DNA of 64,000 bases from Rhizobium brockwellii (lineage in GTDB: Bacteria > Pseudomonadota > Alphaproteobacteria > Rhizobiales > Rhizobiaceae), in NCBI RefSeq assembly GCF_000769405.2, contig NZ_CP053439.1:4262501-4326500 (forward strand), given 5' to 3'. Position 1 is the first letter of the stretch; each line of letters starts with the position of its first letter. The notes beneath the pieces are model-generated. The model saw nothing but the letters and a program-made list of their open reading frames with translations, was not told the DNA's origin and searched no databases. Below are positions 27,566-36,033 of this stretch, piece after piece. The translations under genes and the position numbers were made by a program.

Positions 27566-28747
27566 TCACCCCAGTAGGCTAGTGTCCTGCTTATGGACAA
27601 GAAGCATGCTCGACGTGTTGCCGAGGATGCGGTCATTCGAAATCATGAGCTGTGCGGAATGCGCGTCGCGCAGATGGCGTCCGAGGCTGAAGGGCGTGCC
27701 GTTCTTGTAGCCCATGATGCCGCAGATCAGCATGGCATGGTTGACGATCTCCAGGATCGTCTCGGACGAGGCGATTTTGACATTGTTCATCGCCACCGCA
27801 AATCCCATCGAAGACAGCCTGTCGGCATCGGCCTTGGCATCCTCATAGGCCTTGAGGCCGGCAACCACGTTGGATTTCACCATCTGCAGCAGGTTCGAAA
27901 CCTCGGCAAGGCGCAGCGCGCCCGGCGGCTGGGCATCCGGCGCCTTGCGGGCGGCAGCGCGCACGAAAGCCTGGGCGCGCACAACGGCATCGACGGCGAT
28001 GCCGTACCAGACGCCGCTCCACAAGAGGTGCGAGGAGGCAAGCATGGATTGGGCCGCGATCTCCGCGAAAGGCTTCGGCAGGATCTGATGCGCCGGCGCT
28101 TCACCCTTGAACAGGAAGCCGTCGGAGCAGGTTCCGCGCATGCCGAGCGTATTCCAGACATGCGTTTTCTCGAGCGTGTACTGGTCCTTGAGGAAGGCCG
28201 TCAGCACCTGATCGGAGGAAGCCGCCTGCGCGTGGGCACGCGAGGTGATGAGAATGGCGTCGGCATGCGAACCATAGGAAATGACGGTCGCATCCTTTTC
28301 GAGGCGGCACGTCTCGCCATCGACCTCGACAGCACAGATGCTGTTGCGCAGGTTTCCGCCGATACCGCCTTCGGTGGTGGCGGATGCGATCAGCAGCTGC
28401 TCGGCAGCGATGCGGCGCATGAAACCGCGATGCCATTCGCTGTCGGCGCCGTGTTCAACGAGGCTCGACAGCTTGATGTGGTGCATGGCGAAGACCATCG
28501 CGCTGGCGGCGCAAACCTGGCCGAGCAGCGAGCACAATTCAGCGATCTCGGTGATCGAGGCGGATTCGCCGCCGAGATGGCGCGGCACCTGGATGCCGAG
28601 CAGCCTTTCGGCCTTCATCGCGTCCACGGCTTCTCGGGGGAAACGGGCTTCAGCGTCGACGGCATCGGCGTGTTTCGCCGCGATTTCAGCGACGCGGGCC
28701 ACCCTTGCAACAAGACCGTCCTGCATGATCTTGACGGGGAAATTCAT
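27566..28747 (-). CDS. Acyl-CoA dehydrogenase-like flavoprotein
   Basis: 393-aa member of the acyl-CoA dehydrogenase superfamily. The N-terminal helical domain ([28 protein letters not shown]), middle beta domain ([24 protein letters not shown]) and C-terminal helical domain are all present. The start overlaps the carrier-protein stop by one base (TGATG), and its stop abuts the ligase start, so all three are tightly coupled. In carrier-protein pathways such enzymes oxidise a thioester-bound aminoacyl group, as prolyl-carrier-protein dehydrogenases do. I infer that it acts on the aminoacyl-carrier protein rather than on CoA esters. The usual catalytic Glu position was not verified. Confidence 0.83.
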   Translation of the reverse strand: MNFPVKIMQDGLVARVARVAEIAAKHADAVDAEARFPREAVDAMKAERLLGIQVPRHLGGESASITEIAELCSLLGQVCAASAMVFAMHHIKLSSLVEHGADSEWHRGFMRRIAAEQLLIASATTEGGIGGNLRNSICAVEVDGETCRLEKDATVISYGSHADAILITSRAHAQAASSDQVLTAFLKDQYTLEKTHVWNTLGMRGTCSDGFLFKGEAPAHQILPKPFAEIAAQSMLASSHLLWSGVWYGIAVDAVVRAQAFVRAAARKAPDAQPPGALRLAEVSNLLQMVKSNVVAGLKAYEDAKADADRLSSMGFAVAMNNVKIASSETILEIVNHAMLICGIMGYKNGTPFSLGRHLRDAHSAQLMISNDRILGNTSSMLLVHKQDTSLLG

Positions 28748-28998
28748 CAGGCGACCTTCCGGCTGTCCCGGATGAGATCGACGGTCCTGGCGATGGCCGA
28801 GATACTCGCGAAGGATTTGCGGTTCAGGAGATTGTCGGGAAATTCGATGTCGAAGGCCTCTTCGATGCCAAGCATCAACTGCACAGAAGCAAAGGACGTC
28901 AAACCTGCCGCATAAAGATCGGCGTCGTCGGCGACCTGGTCGATCGACCCAGGAAGCTTGCCGAATTTGGCTACGAGGTCGCGGATTGCCTTATTCAT
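28747..28998 (-). CDS. Acyl carrier protein-like (aminoacyl carrier protein)
   Basis: 83-aa carrier protein. DADLYAAGLTSFASVQLMLGIEEAFDIEFPD is the helix-II region; S35 in GLTSF is the phosphopantetheine site, replacing the usual DSL by TSF as in several carrier proteins of this aminoacyl system. GGAG precedes the ATG with good spacing. It heads the operon, and the 264-base AT-rich spacer upstream (28999-29262) holds its promoter; I saw no other gene there. The partner ligase lies two genes downstream, matching the arrangement known for amino acid:[carrier protein] ligases. The next gene starts within its stop codon. Confidence 0.9.
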   Translation of the reverse strand: MNKAIRDLVAKFGKLPGSIDQVADDADLYAAGLTSFASVQLMLGIEEAFDIEFPDNLLNRKSFASISAIARTVDLIRDSRKVA

Positions 28999-29262
28999 CC
29001 CATCACTCCAAGATTCTCATGATCCCGAACCGGCGTTCATCGCCTTCTCATGAGCGTTCTTTTAGTGCGGAAAACAGAACATTCCGCTAATTTATTGAGT
29101 TAAATATGACTAAGGCTCATAGTTAGGATTTTAGCGACCATCCCCGCATCGCTGTAAACAACCACATTATATCAATGGCTTAATGTAATGTTGACGCTGC
29201 GACACACTCTGGTTTCTGGCGCAGCACGTACAGAAATGACACGCAAAGCGCCGCGTTTTGTC

Positions 29263-30315
29263 TCAATCGGCCGGCGGATAGGAATGCTCGCCGCCGCGAT
29301 AATCGGTGACGGAATAACATCCGTCGCCTGTTGCCCGGATCGCGCTTGCGCTGACGACGGCCTTGCCGTGACCGCCGGGGATATCGAGGATGTAGGCCGG
29401 CTGGCAGAGACCGGAAATCCGCCCGCGCAACGCCGCGACGATCTCCTGCCCCTCCTCGATCGTCATTCTGAAATGACTGGTGCCGGGCGCCAGATCCGGG
29501 TGATGCAGGTAATAGGGTTTGACGCGGATCTCGACGAAGGCCTTCATCAGCTTCGCAAGCACGTCGGGATCGTCGTTGACACCCTTGAGTAGCACCGACT
29601 GGCTGACCATCGCGATGCCGGCATCGACGAGGCGGGCGCAGGCCGCCCGCGCTTCCGGCGTCAGTTCGCGCGGATGATTGGCGTGCAGCGCCACATAGAC
29701 CGTCTTGCCGCTCGCCTTCAGCGCGCCAATTAGCGCCGCATCGATCTTCTCAGGATCGACGACCGGAACACGCGTATGGAAACGCACGATCTTCACATGC
29801 GTGATCCTGGCAAGCGCCTCCATGATGTCGCGGAGCCGGCGCGGCGAAAGCACCAGCGGATCGCCGCCGGTGAGGATGACCTCCCAGATCTCCTCATGAC
29901 CGCCGATATAATCGAAAGCGGCCTGCATCGCCGCCGCATCGAGCGTGCCGAGGCCCTGCGGCCCGACCATTTCGCGCCGGAAGCAGAAGCGGCAATAGAC
30001 CGGGCAGACATGCACGGCCTTGAGCAAGACACGATCGGGATAGCGGTGAACGATACCTTCGACGGGGCTGTGGGCATGATCGCCGATCGGATCAGCGCGT
30101 TCTTCCGGGGCGATCGTAAGTTCGGCTGCATCTGGCACGAATTGCCGAGCGATCGGATCATCGGGGTCGGCTCGATCTATGAGCTCGCTGATCGCAGGCG
30201 TCAGCGCAATCGCGTAACGCGCCGCAACCTCCTCGAGCCTCGCACGATCGGCAGGGGCGACCAGCCCCGCCTTCAGAAGATCGTCGACGCTCTTGATCGG
30301 TTTGACGACATTCAT
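29263..30315 (-). CDS. epmB: EF-P beta-lysylation protein EpmB (lysine 2,3-aminomutase)
   Basis: 350-aa radical-SAM enzyme that converts (S)-alpha-lysine to (R)-beta-lysine for modification of EF-P. The 4Fe-4S motif CxxxCxxC is present as VCPVYCRFCFRREMVG. PLP binding through the C-terminal lysine region and the IPGGHGKAV segment fit the KamA/EpmB family. It is shorter than clostridial lysine 2,3-aminomutase, as expected for EpmB. The ATG at 30315 overlaps the epmA stop (ATGA), so the two are coupled. Together with efp just to the right, this completes the beta-lysylation route. Free lysine aminomutase activity for osmolyte making is a less likely alternative. Confidence 0.93.
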   Translation of the reverse strand: MNVVKPIKSVDDLLKAGLVAPADRARLEEVAARYAIALTPAISELIDRADPDDPIARQFVPDAAELTIAPEERADPIGDHAHSPVEGIVHRYPDRVLLKAVHVCPVYCRFCFRREMVGPQGLGTLDAAAMQAAFDYIGGHEEIWEVILTGGDPLVLSPRRLRDIMEALARITHVKIVRFHTRVPVVDPEKIDAALIGALKASGKTVYVALHANHPRELTPEARAACARLVDAGIAMVSQSVLLKGVNDDPDVLAKLMKAFVEIRVKPYYLHHPDLAPGTSHFRMTIEEGQEIVAALRGRISGLCQPAYILDIPGGHGKAVVSASAIRATGDGCYSVTDYRGGEHSYPPAD

Positions 30316-31373
30316 CGCCCGCACTCCGCCACCGGCGCCCAGAGCACCTGGTCGATGCGTGATGCTCCCGTCGCCAGCATCACCAACCGGTCGAAGCCGA
30401 GCGCGATACCGCTTGCCTCAGGCATCAGCGACAGCGCGGCGAGGAAATCCTCGTCAATCGGATAGGTCTCGCCGTAGACCCGCGCCTTCTCGGCCATCTC
30501 GATCTCGAACCGTCGCCGCTGTTCGGCAGCATTGGTGAGTTCGCCGAAGCCGTTCGCAAGCTCGACGCCGCAGGCATAGAGCTCGAAACGCTCGGCAACC
30601 CTGGGGTCGCGTGCCGAGGGACGCGCAAGGGCCGCCTCCGAGATCGGATATTCGTCGAGGATGGTGATGCGGCCGAAACCGAGATGCGGCTCGATCTTTT
30701 CGACCAGCACCCGGCTGAAGAGATCGGCCCAGCCGTCGTCATCGGCAACACGCATGCCGACGCGCTTCGTCTCGGCCGCCAGATGGTCGCGGTCGGTCGA
30801 ACCATCGGTTGCGACCGAGGCGAGAAGATCGATGCCGGCATGACGCTCGAATGCTTCGGCAACGCTGATCCGCTCCGGCCCGGCGAAGGGATCGCTCTCG
30901 GCGCCGCGATAGGCAAGCTTCCCGGTCTTTACCGTCTCAGTCGCAAGCGCCAGGATCCGCACGCAATCCATCATCAGGCTCTCGTAGCTTTCGCCGGCCC
31001 GATACCATTCGAGCATGGTGAACTCAGGATGATGCAGCGGCCCGCGCTCGCGGTTGCGATAGACATGGGCAAAACACGAGATGCGCTCCTCGCCCGCCGC
31101 AAGCAGCTTCTTGCAGGCAAATTCCGGCGAGGTGTGCAGGTAGAACGGCGCCTTTTGCCCATCCGTCGCCAGTGCTTCCGTGGCGAAGGCATGCAGATGC
31201 GCCTCATTGCCGGGAGAGACCTGCAGCACCGCCGTATCCACCTCGATGAAATCCTCGCGCGCGAAAAACCCGCGCAAGGCCGCCTGGATCGCATTGCGCC
31301 CGATCAGGAACGGACGGCGATCGGCATGCACGGACGGGGTCCACCAGGGAGACGCTTTCGCCGAAGAGTTCAT
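30312..31373 (-). CDS. epmA: EF-P lysine ligase EpmA (PoxA/GenX)
   Basis: 353-aa class II lysyl-tRNA-synthetase paralogue lacking the anticodon-binding domain. It ligates (R)-beta-lysine to the conserved lysine of EF-P. Motif 2 is FAHVYRNRERGPLHHPEFTMLEWYRA and motif 3 is ASGIALGFDRLVMLATGA, both diagnostic of EpmA. Length equals that of E. coli EpmA plus a short N-terminus. The gene is divergent from efp across 148 bases and overlaps epmB by four. Class assignment is certain; the modification has been shown in enterobacteria and is inferred here. Confidence 0.95.
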   Translation of the reverse strand: MNSSAKASPWWTPSVHADRRPFLIGRNAIQAALRGFFAREDFIEVDTAVLQVSPGNEAHLHAFATEALATDGQKAPFYLHTSPEFACKKLLAAGEERISCFAHVYRNRERGPLHHPEFTMLEWYRAGESYESLMMDCVRILALATETVKTGKLAYRGAESDPFAGPERISVAEAFERHAGIDLLASVATDGSTDRDHLAAETKRVGMRVADDDGWADLFSRVLVEKIEPHLGFGRITILDEYPISEAALARPSARDPRVAERFELYACGVELANGFGELTNAAEQRRRFEIEMAEKARVYGETYPIDEDFLAALSLMPEASGIALGFDRLVMLATGASRIDQVLWAPVAECGR

Positions 31374-31521
31374 TCCAAGCTTTCTTCGCCGGAGAAGCCG
31401 GTATGGGGGGTGGCTATTTCCCGGATTTTAGGTTAGTTGCGCCCCAAAGAAAAATATTTGCGTCTTCGGGGCGTCTCGACAGTCATCTACGACGCCGAAA
31501 GCCGAGTTACAAGGAAGTCTT

Positions 31522-32091
31522 ATGGTCAAGGTCATCGCCTCTTCGGTCCGCAAGGGCAACGTTCTCGATGTCGACGGCAAGCTCTACGTCGTTCTCACCG
31601 CCCAGAACTTTCATCCGGGCAAGGGCACGCCGGTCACCCAGGTCGACATGCGCCGCATCGTCGACGGCGTGAAGGTTTCCGAGCGTTGGCGCACCACCGA
31701 ACAGGTCGAGCGCGCCTTCGTCGAAGACGTCTCCTTCCAGTTTCTCTATGAAGACGGCGAAGGCTTTCACTTCATGAACCCGGCGAGCTACGATCAGGTC
31801 GTCGTCGATGTCGACACGATGGGTGACGACAAGGCTTACCTGCAGGAAGGCATGTCCTGCATCCTCTCGATGCATGAAGGTATTGCGCTGGCGCTCCAAC
31901 TGCCGCGCCACGTCACGCTCGAAATCATGGAGACGGAACCGGTCGTCAAGGGCCAGACGGCATCGTCCTCCTACAAGCCGGCGATACTGTCGAACGGCGT
32001 GCGCGCCATGGTGCCGCCGCACATCAATGCCGGCACCCGCGTCGTCATCGCCACCGAAGACAATTCCTACGTCGAACGCGCCAAGGACTGA
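31522..32091 (+). CDS. efp: Translation elongation factor P
   Basis: 189-aa EF-P, which relieves ribosome stalling at polyproline stretches. Three beta-barrel domains are present: KOW-like residues 1-65, then an OB-like pair ending in [22 protein letters not shown]34 in HPGKGTPV is the site for beta-lysylation by the divergent epmA/epmB pair. The upstream leader has an inverted CGCCCC/GGGGCG pair at 31440-31473 that may shape the 5' end of the mRNA. A strong Rho-independent terminator follows the stop. Confidence 0.97.
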   Translation: MVKVIASSVRKGNVLDVDGKLYVVLTAQNFHPGKGTPVTQVDMRRIVDGVKVSERWRTTEQVERAFVEDVSFQFLYEDGEGFHFMNPASYDQVVVDVDTMGDDKAYLQEGMSCILSMHEGIALALQLPRHVTLEIMETEPVVKGQTASSSYKPAILSNGVRAMVPPHINAGTRVVIATEDNSYVERAKD

Positions 32092-32114
32092 TCCTGGTTT
32101 CAGCCTATCGAAGA

Positions 32115-32138
32115 GGCCGGCTCGCGCCGGCCTTTTTT
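32115..32138 (+). terminator. Rho-independent terminator of efp
   Basis: GGCCGG (32115-32120), loop CTCGCG and CCGGCC (32127-32132) are followed at once by TTTTTTG. It stands 23 bases after the efp stop. Confidence 0.9.
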
Positions 32139-32170
32139 GTATCCGCCGCCACACTATTCGGCATCGTGCT

Positions 32171-32899
32171 CTAGAGATGCGGGTTGCGCGGACGGTATTT
32201 CTTGACGAGCTTCTGGTTGATCTCGGCGGCACCCGGCATGTTGGCGCTGAGATAAATTGGCGCATCGCCGGATTTCGAAAGCTCCGAGGCGACTTCGGCG
32301 AAGATCGCATTGATGACGGTCACCCCGACGGCCGTCGAGACTGGCCCAACCCGGAGCCCCGTGCCTTCGAGATCGACAACGGCGTCACCCGGCGGCAGCC
32401 CGTTGTCGAGCACCACATCGGCCACGTCGGCAAGCCGCCGGCGGCCATTGGCGATCGCTGAGGAATAGGCGATCGACGTGATGGCAATCACCTTTGCGCC
32501 GATTTCGCGCGCATAGTCGGCGGCCTCGATCGGCGCGGCGTTCACGCCCGAATTGGAGGCGATGATGATGACATCGCCCGGCTGCATGCCGTAACGCTCC
32601 AGCATCGGCCGCACCAGCCCTTGCGTGCGCTCATAAACCGAACTGATGACCGCGCCCTCATGCAACATGGCCGAGCCGACGAGCACCGGCACGGTGAAGG
32701 CGAGCCCGCCGGCACGATAGTGCACCTCTTCCGCCAGCATATGCGAATGGCCGGTGCCGAAGACATAGACACGCTTGTCGCCTCGGGCAGCATCGAGGAT
32801 GACGGCTGCTGCCTGCGCCATCGGCTGGGCAAGCGTCTGCTTCAGTTCCTCCAGCCGGCCGATGAGGTTGGAGAAATAGGCATCGGTAATGTCGGTCAT
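32171..32899 (-). CDS. SIS domain protein of the N-acetylglucosamine cluster
   Basis: 242-aa sugar isomerase (SIS) domain protein. The sugar-phosphate-binding signature is [14 protein letters not shown] near residue 45, and a second SIS motif is [22 protein letters not shown] near residue 113. The family is of the YfeU/UPF0309 sort, often next to amino-sugar genes, and may act as an isomerase, etherase or sensor of amino-sugar phosphates. GGAG lies 7 bases before the ATG. It is the last gene of the leftward nag operon, 18 bases after nagA. No catalytic assignment can be made beyond the fold. Confidence 0.85.
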   Translation of the reverse strand: MTDITDAYFSNLIGRLEELKQTLAQPMAQAAAVILDAARGDKRVYVFGTGHSHMLAEEVHYRAGGLAFTVPVLVGSAMLHEGAVISSVYERTQGLVRPMLERYGMQPGDVIIIASNSGVNAAPIEAADYAREIGAKVIAITSIAYSSAIANGRRRLADVADVVLDNGLPPGDAVVDLEGTGLRVGPVSTAVGVTVINAIFAEVASELSKSGDAPIYLSANMPGAAEINQKLVKKYRPRNPHL

Positions 32900-32917
32900 C
32901 CCACTTCTCCTTGATTT

Positions 32918-34069
32918 TTAGGCCGCTTCGCCGCTGAGCCAGGTGGCGGTGACGGCAAGCGCATCGGTGAGATGCACGAGATCGGCACGCGCGCCCGGCG
33001 AGAGACGGCCGCGATCGCCAAGCCGGAGGAACCGGGCCGGATAAAGGGTCGCCATGCGCAAGGCCTCGGCGAGCGTCAGGTCGAGATAGGTGACGCCGTA
33101 ACGGATCGTCGAGATCATGTCGACATCGGAACCGGCCAGCGTGCCGTCGGACAGCACCAGCTTCGAGCAAAAGCCGCCCCTTTCACGCCGGACGGTGCGC
33201 CCGTTCAGCGTGAACGAATCCTTCTCCGACCCGACGAGCGACATCGCGTCGGTGACGAAGAACAGCTTGCCTTCGCCGCGTTTGGCGCGCAGCGCCGTGC
33301 GCAGGGCCTTCGGATCGACATGATGGCCGTCGGCGATGATGCCGCACCAGGTCGAGGGATGATCGATCGCCGCGCCGACGAGACCGGGCGTGCGGTGTCC
33401 CAACTGGCTCATGGCGTTGAAGAGGTGCGTGACGCCCCGCGCACCGGCATCGAAACGCTCTTCCGCCGCCTCGCTCGAACAATCGGAATGGCCGATGCTG
33501 ACGGTGACACCGGCTTCCGCAAGCTCGCGCACCTGGGCAACCGTCACCTGCTCGGCGGCCATGGTGACGAGCAGCGTGCCGATCGCCTCGCGCGCCCGGA
33601 TGAAAGCCTTAACGTCGCGGTCCTCCACCGGCCGCATCAATTCGGCCAGATGCGCGCCCTTCCTCGCAGGCGCCAGATGTGGGCCTTCCAGATGCAGGCC
33701 GGCGACGCCGCAGTTCATATTCACTGCTTCCTTGGCCGCCTCGATGGCGGCAATGGAGGCCTCTGAAGTATCGGTGATCAGCGTCGGCAACAGCGACGTC
33801 GTGCCATAGGGCCGGTGCCCGCCGGCAATAATGTCCATCGAGGCAACGGAAGGCTCGTCGTTCAGCATCCGCCCGGCGCCGCCATTGACCTGCGCATCGA
33901 TGAAGCCGGCCGACAGAACACCGCCGGGGAGCGTCACCACCTCACCGTCCGGCAGATCATTTCTGGCAGCGATCGCTTCGACGCGGCCGCCGGCAACGAT
34001 GAGGGCTTTGTCGTCATGGAAGCGCTCACCGTCGAAGATGCGCGCGCCGAGAAAGATCTTGCGGGCCAT
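32918..34069 (-). CDS. nagA: N-acetylglucosamine-6-phosphate deacetylase
   Basis: 383-aa amidohydrolase that removes acetate from GlcNAc-6-P to give GlcN-6-P in the cytoplasm. GFIDAQVNGGAG and HLEGPHLAPARKGAH are the metal/substrate segments of NagA. VSIGHSDCSSEAAEERFDAGARGVTHLFNAM carries the metal histidines, and FFVTDAMSLVG the catalytic Asp. Its ATG shares one base with the stop of the upstream SIS-type gene. With the two SIS proteins and the GntR regulator it makes a compact GlcNAc catabolic operon without a PTS, usual for rhizobia, where an ABC importer and a kinase are expected elsewhere. Confidence 0.94.
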   Translation of the reverse strand: MARKIFLGARIFDGERFHDDKALIVAGGRVEAIAARNDLPDGEVVTLPGGVLSAGFIDAQVNGGAGRMLNDEPSVASMDIIAGGHRPYGTTSLLPTLITDTSEASIAAIEAAKEAVNMNCGVAGLHLEGPHLAPARKGAHLAELMRPVEDRDVKAFIRAREAIGTLLVTMAAEQVTVAQVRELAEAGVTVSIGHSDCSSEAAEERFDAGARGVTHLFNAMSQLGHRTPGLVGAAIDHPSTWCGIIADGHHVDPKALRTALRAKRGEGKLFFVTDAMSLVGSEKDSFTLNGRTVRRERGGFCSKLVLSDGTLAGSDVDMISTIRYGVTYLDLTLAEALRMATLYPARFLRLGDRGRLSPGARADLVHLTDALAVTATWLSGEAA

Positions 34070-35100
34070 CAGACCGTCTCCGTCACCTTGAGCAGGTTTG
34101 CCGGCTTGTCGGGATCGAAGCCCTTGCGGCGAGTCACCGACTCGATCAGCCGGTAATAGACGAGCAGCGACACCAGCGGATCGACGAGGCCGTTGCCCGT
34201 CGTCGGTACGCGCAGATGGACACCGGAGAGCGGCTGCGTCGAGAAGCCGACGGTGGTGGCGCCGAGCTTCTGCAGGCGTTCCAGCGCCTGCACATTGTTG
34301 GCGAAGGCCGCATCGTCGGGCGCAAAGGCGACGATCGGGAAGCCCGGCTGCACCAGGCGCATCGGACCGTGCATCAGTTCCGCCAGCGAGAAGGCCTCGG
34401 CATGCAGGCCGGAGGTTTCCTTGGCCTTCAACGCCGCTTCGAGCGCGATCGCGAAAGCCGGGCCGCGGCCGGCGGTATAGAGCGAGGTCGCGTTGAAGAG
34501 CACCTCCTCGGCTGCCGCGGTGTCGATGCCGTTAGTTGACGAAAGCGCCTCCGGCAGCTTGTCGAGTGCAGCCTGCAGGTCGGACGCACCGCCGATCGCA
34601 GCCGTCACGCCGGCAAGGGCGGCGACCGAGGCGATGAAGGATTTTGTCGCCGCGACGCTCTTTTCCGCACCGGCATTGAGGCCGAGAACGATATCGGCCT
34701 GTTTCGCAAGCGGGCTATCGGTGACGTTGACGACGGCGATCGTCGTCGCTCCGCCCTTCTTCGCGGCATCCTGCAACGCGACGATATCGGGGCTGGCACC
34801 CGACTGCGAGACGGTGAAATGGACGCCGCCCTTCAGATGCAGCGCCGCACCATAGACGGAAGCGATCGACGGACCGACCGAGGCGACCGGAACGCCGCAG
34901 GTAATCTCGAAGAGATATTTGAAGAAGGTGGCGGCGTGGTCCGACGAGCCGCGCGCCGCCGTCGTCACCACGCTCGGGCGTGCGGACGAAAACAACCGGG
35001 CGATCTCGGCAAAGACCGGTTTTTCCTTTTCGAGCAGCGTCGCCACCACCTCGGGCGATTGGCCGGCTTCTTGCAGCATCAGTGACTGGTTGTCATTCAT
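34069..35100 (-). CDS. Glucosamine-6-phosphate deaminase-like SIS protein (NagB-II type)
   Basis: 343-aa protein with two SIS domains, like the isomerase half of GlmS but without its glutaminase domain. VTTAARGSSDHAATFFKYLFE and FTVSQSGASPDIVALQDAAKKGG mark the first domain; a second SIS domain starts near residue 195. Such proteins beside nagA act as NagB-II, converting glucosamine-6-P to fructose-6-P and ammonia, replacing the unrelated NagB-I. It overlaps the regulator gene by four bases (ATGA) and nagA by one. AgaS-type deamination of a different amino sugar is a lesser possibility. Confidence 0.88.
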   Translation of the reverse strand: MNDNQSLMLQEAGQSPEVVATLLEKEKPVFAEIARLFSSARPSVVTTAARGSSDHAATFFKYLFEITCGVPVASVGPSIASVYGAALHLKGGVHFTVSQSGASPDIVALQDAAKKGGATTIAVVNVTDSPLAKQADIVLGLNAGAEKSVAATKSFIASVAALAGVTAAIGGASDLQAALDKLPEALSSTNGIDTAAAEEVLFNATSLYTAGRGPAFAIALEAALKAKETSGLHAEAFSLAELMHGPMRLVQPGFPIVAFAPDDAAFANNVQALERLQKLGATTVGFSTQPLSGVHLRVPTTGNGLVDPLVSLLVYYRLIESVTRRKGFDPDKPANLLKVTETV

Positions 35101-35870
35101 AGGTCATCTCCGATTCTCAATTCGGCTACGAAATCATAGGCATCGCCGCGATAATGCGAGCGGGTGTATTCGACGACGCGCTGGTCTTCCAGGCGCGAGA
35201 CACGTTCGATCAGGAGCGCCGGCGCGCCCGATTTGACGTTCAGGATTGCGGCGGAGGACGGGTCGAGCGTGACCGCCGTCAGCCGCTGCAGCGCGCGCAC
35301 CGGCCTGTGGCCGCTGGCCGTCAGCGCATCGTAGAGCGATCCCTCGCCACCGGCATCGTGCCCGAGGAACTTGATCGGCACCACGGCGCGTTCGATCGCC
35401 AGCGGCAGGCCGTCGGCAAGGCGCAAGCGGTCGAGTCTCAGCACCGGCTCGTCGCCGCCGAGGCCGAGCAGGAAGGATTCCTCCGGCGACGGCGTATTGA
35501 CCGCCCGCGACAATATCCGTGCGGCGGGCAGACGCCCGCGCGAACGCATGTCGGCGGAGAAGGAGGAAAGCCGCCAGAGCGACTGCTCCATGCGCTCCAC
35601 TCTGCTCGACACGAAAGTACCGCTTCCGTGGCGCGATTCCAGTGTGCCGGATGCCATCAGATCGCGATAGGCGGTGCGCACGGTGACACGGCCGAGCTTC
35701 AGAGCCTCGGCAAGGTCGCGCTCGCCCGGGAGTGCGGTGCCGGGCTTCAGCAACCCTTCCTGAATGAGGCCGGTCAGCGTCTGCGCCAGCCGCTTGTAGA
35801 GCGGCCCGGTCAGTGCCTCGTCGCGCAGGCCGCGGCTGTTTAGTTCCACTATCAGACTGGTTCTATCCAT
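35097..35870 (-). CDS. GntR-family regulator of the N-acetylglucosamine operon (NagR/DasR-like)
   Basis: 257-aa GntR/HutC-type regulator. The winged helix (PLYKRLAQTLTGLIQEGLLKPGTALPGERDLAEALKLGRVTVRTAYRDLMASG) is followed by a UTRA effector domain (RLDRLRLADGLPLAIERAVVP). UTRA regulators next to nag genes sense GlcN-6-P or GlcNAc-6-P. I place the start at the ATG at 35870; a longer frame from 35900 reads through the operator-like repeats. It heads the leftward operon and is probably autoregulated through ATAGAACC repeats at 35859-35898. Confidence 0.88.
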   Translation of the reverse strand: MDRTSLIVELNSRGLRDEALTGPLYKRLAQTLTGLIQEGLLKPGTALPGERDLAEALKLGRVTVRTAYRDLMASGTLESRHGSGTFVSSRVERMEQSLWRLSSFSADMRSRGRLPAARILSRAVNTPSPEESFLLGLGGDEPVLRLDRLRLADGLPLAIERAVVPIKFLGHDAGGEGSLYDALTASGHRPVRALQRLTAVTLDPSSAAILNVKSGAPALLIERVSRLEDQRVVEYTRSHYRGDAYDFVAELRIGDDL

Positions 35871-35898
35871 AGGCACATAATAGAACCTATATAGAACC
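35859..35898. promoter_or_regulatory. Candidate GntR operator repeats
   Basis: GGTTCTAT at 35859-35866 is inverted relative to ATAGAACC at 35880-35887 and 35891-35898. The last two are direct repeats with an 11-base period. They surround the start of the GntR gene, where an autoregulatory operator is expected. Confidence 0.55.
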
Positions 35899-35920
35899 AA
35901 TCGGCAAGACAGAATCGAGT

Positions 35921-35961
35921 GCCGAAAGAAAAAACCCTCGTCGGCGGGCCGTCGAGGGTTT
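35921..35961 (-). terminator. Rho-independent terminator of galM
   Basis: AAACCCTCG (35932-35940) pairs with CGAGGGTTT (35953-35961). On the minus strand it continues into TTTTTTCTTTC. It lies 73 bases past the galM stop, after the family C hairpin. Confidence 0.75.
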
Positions 35962-35993
35962 CATAGCGATCAAATTTGACAGTCGTGCGTCGA

Positions 35994-36025
35994 CAGCGCC
36001 GCGCGTTTAGAAACGCGCGGCGCTG
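35994..36025. repeat. Rhizobial palindromic repeat, family C copy 2 (15-bp perfect hairpin)
   Basis: Arms at 35994-36008 and 36011-36025 are perfectly complementary over 15 bp with a 2-base loop (CAGCGCCGCGCG... core). It resembles the element at 18402-18446 and lies just past the galM stop. Confidence 0.7.
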
Positions 36026-36033
36026 GAGGATGC

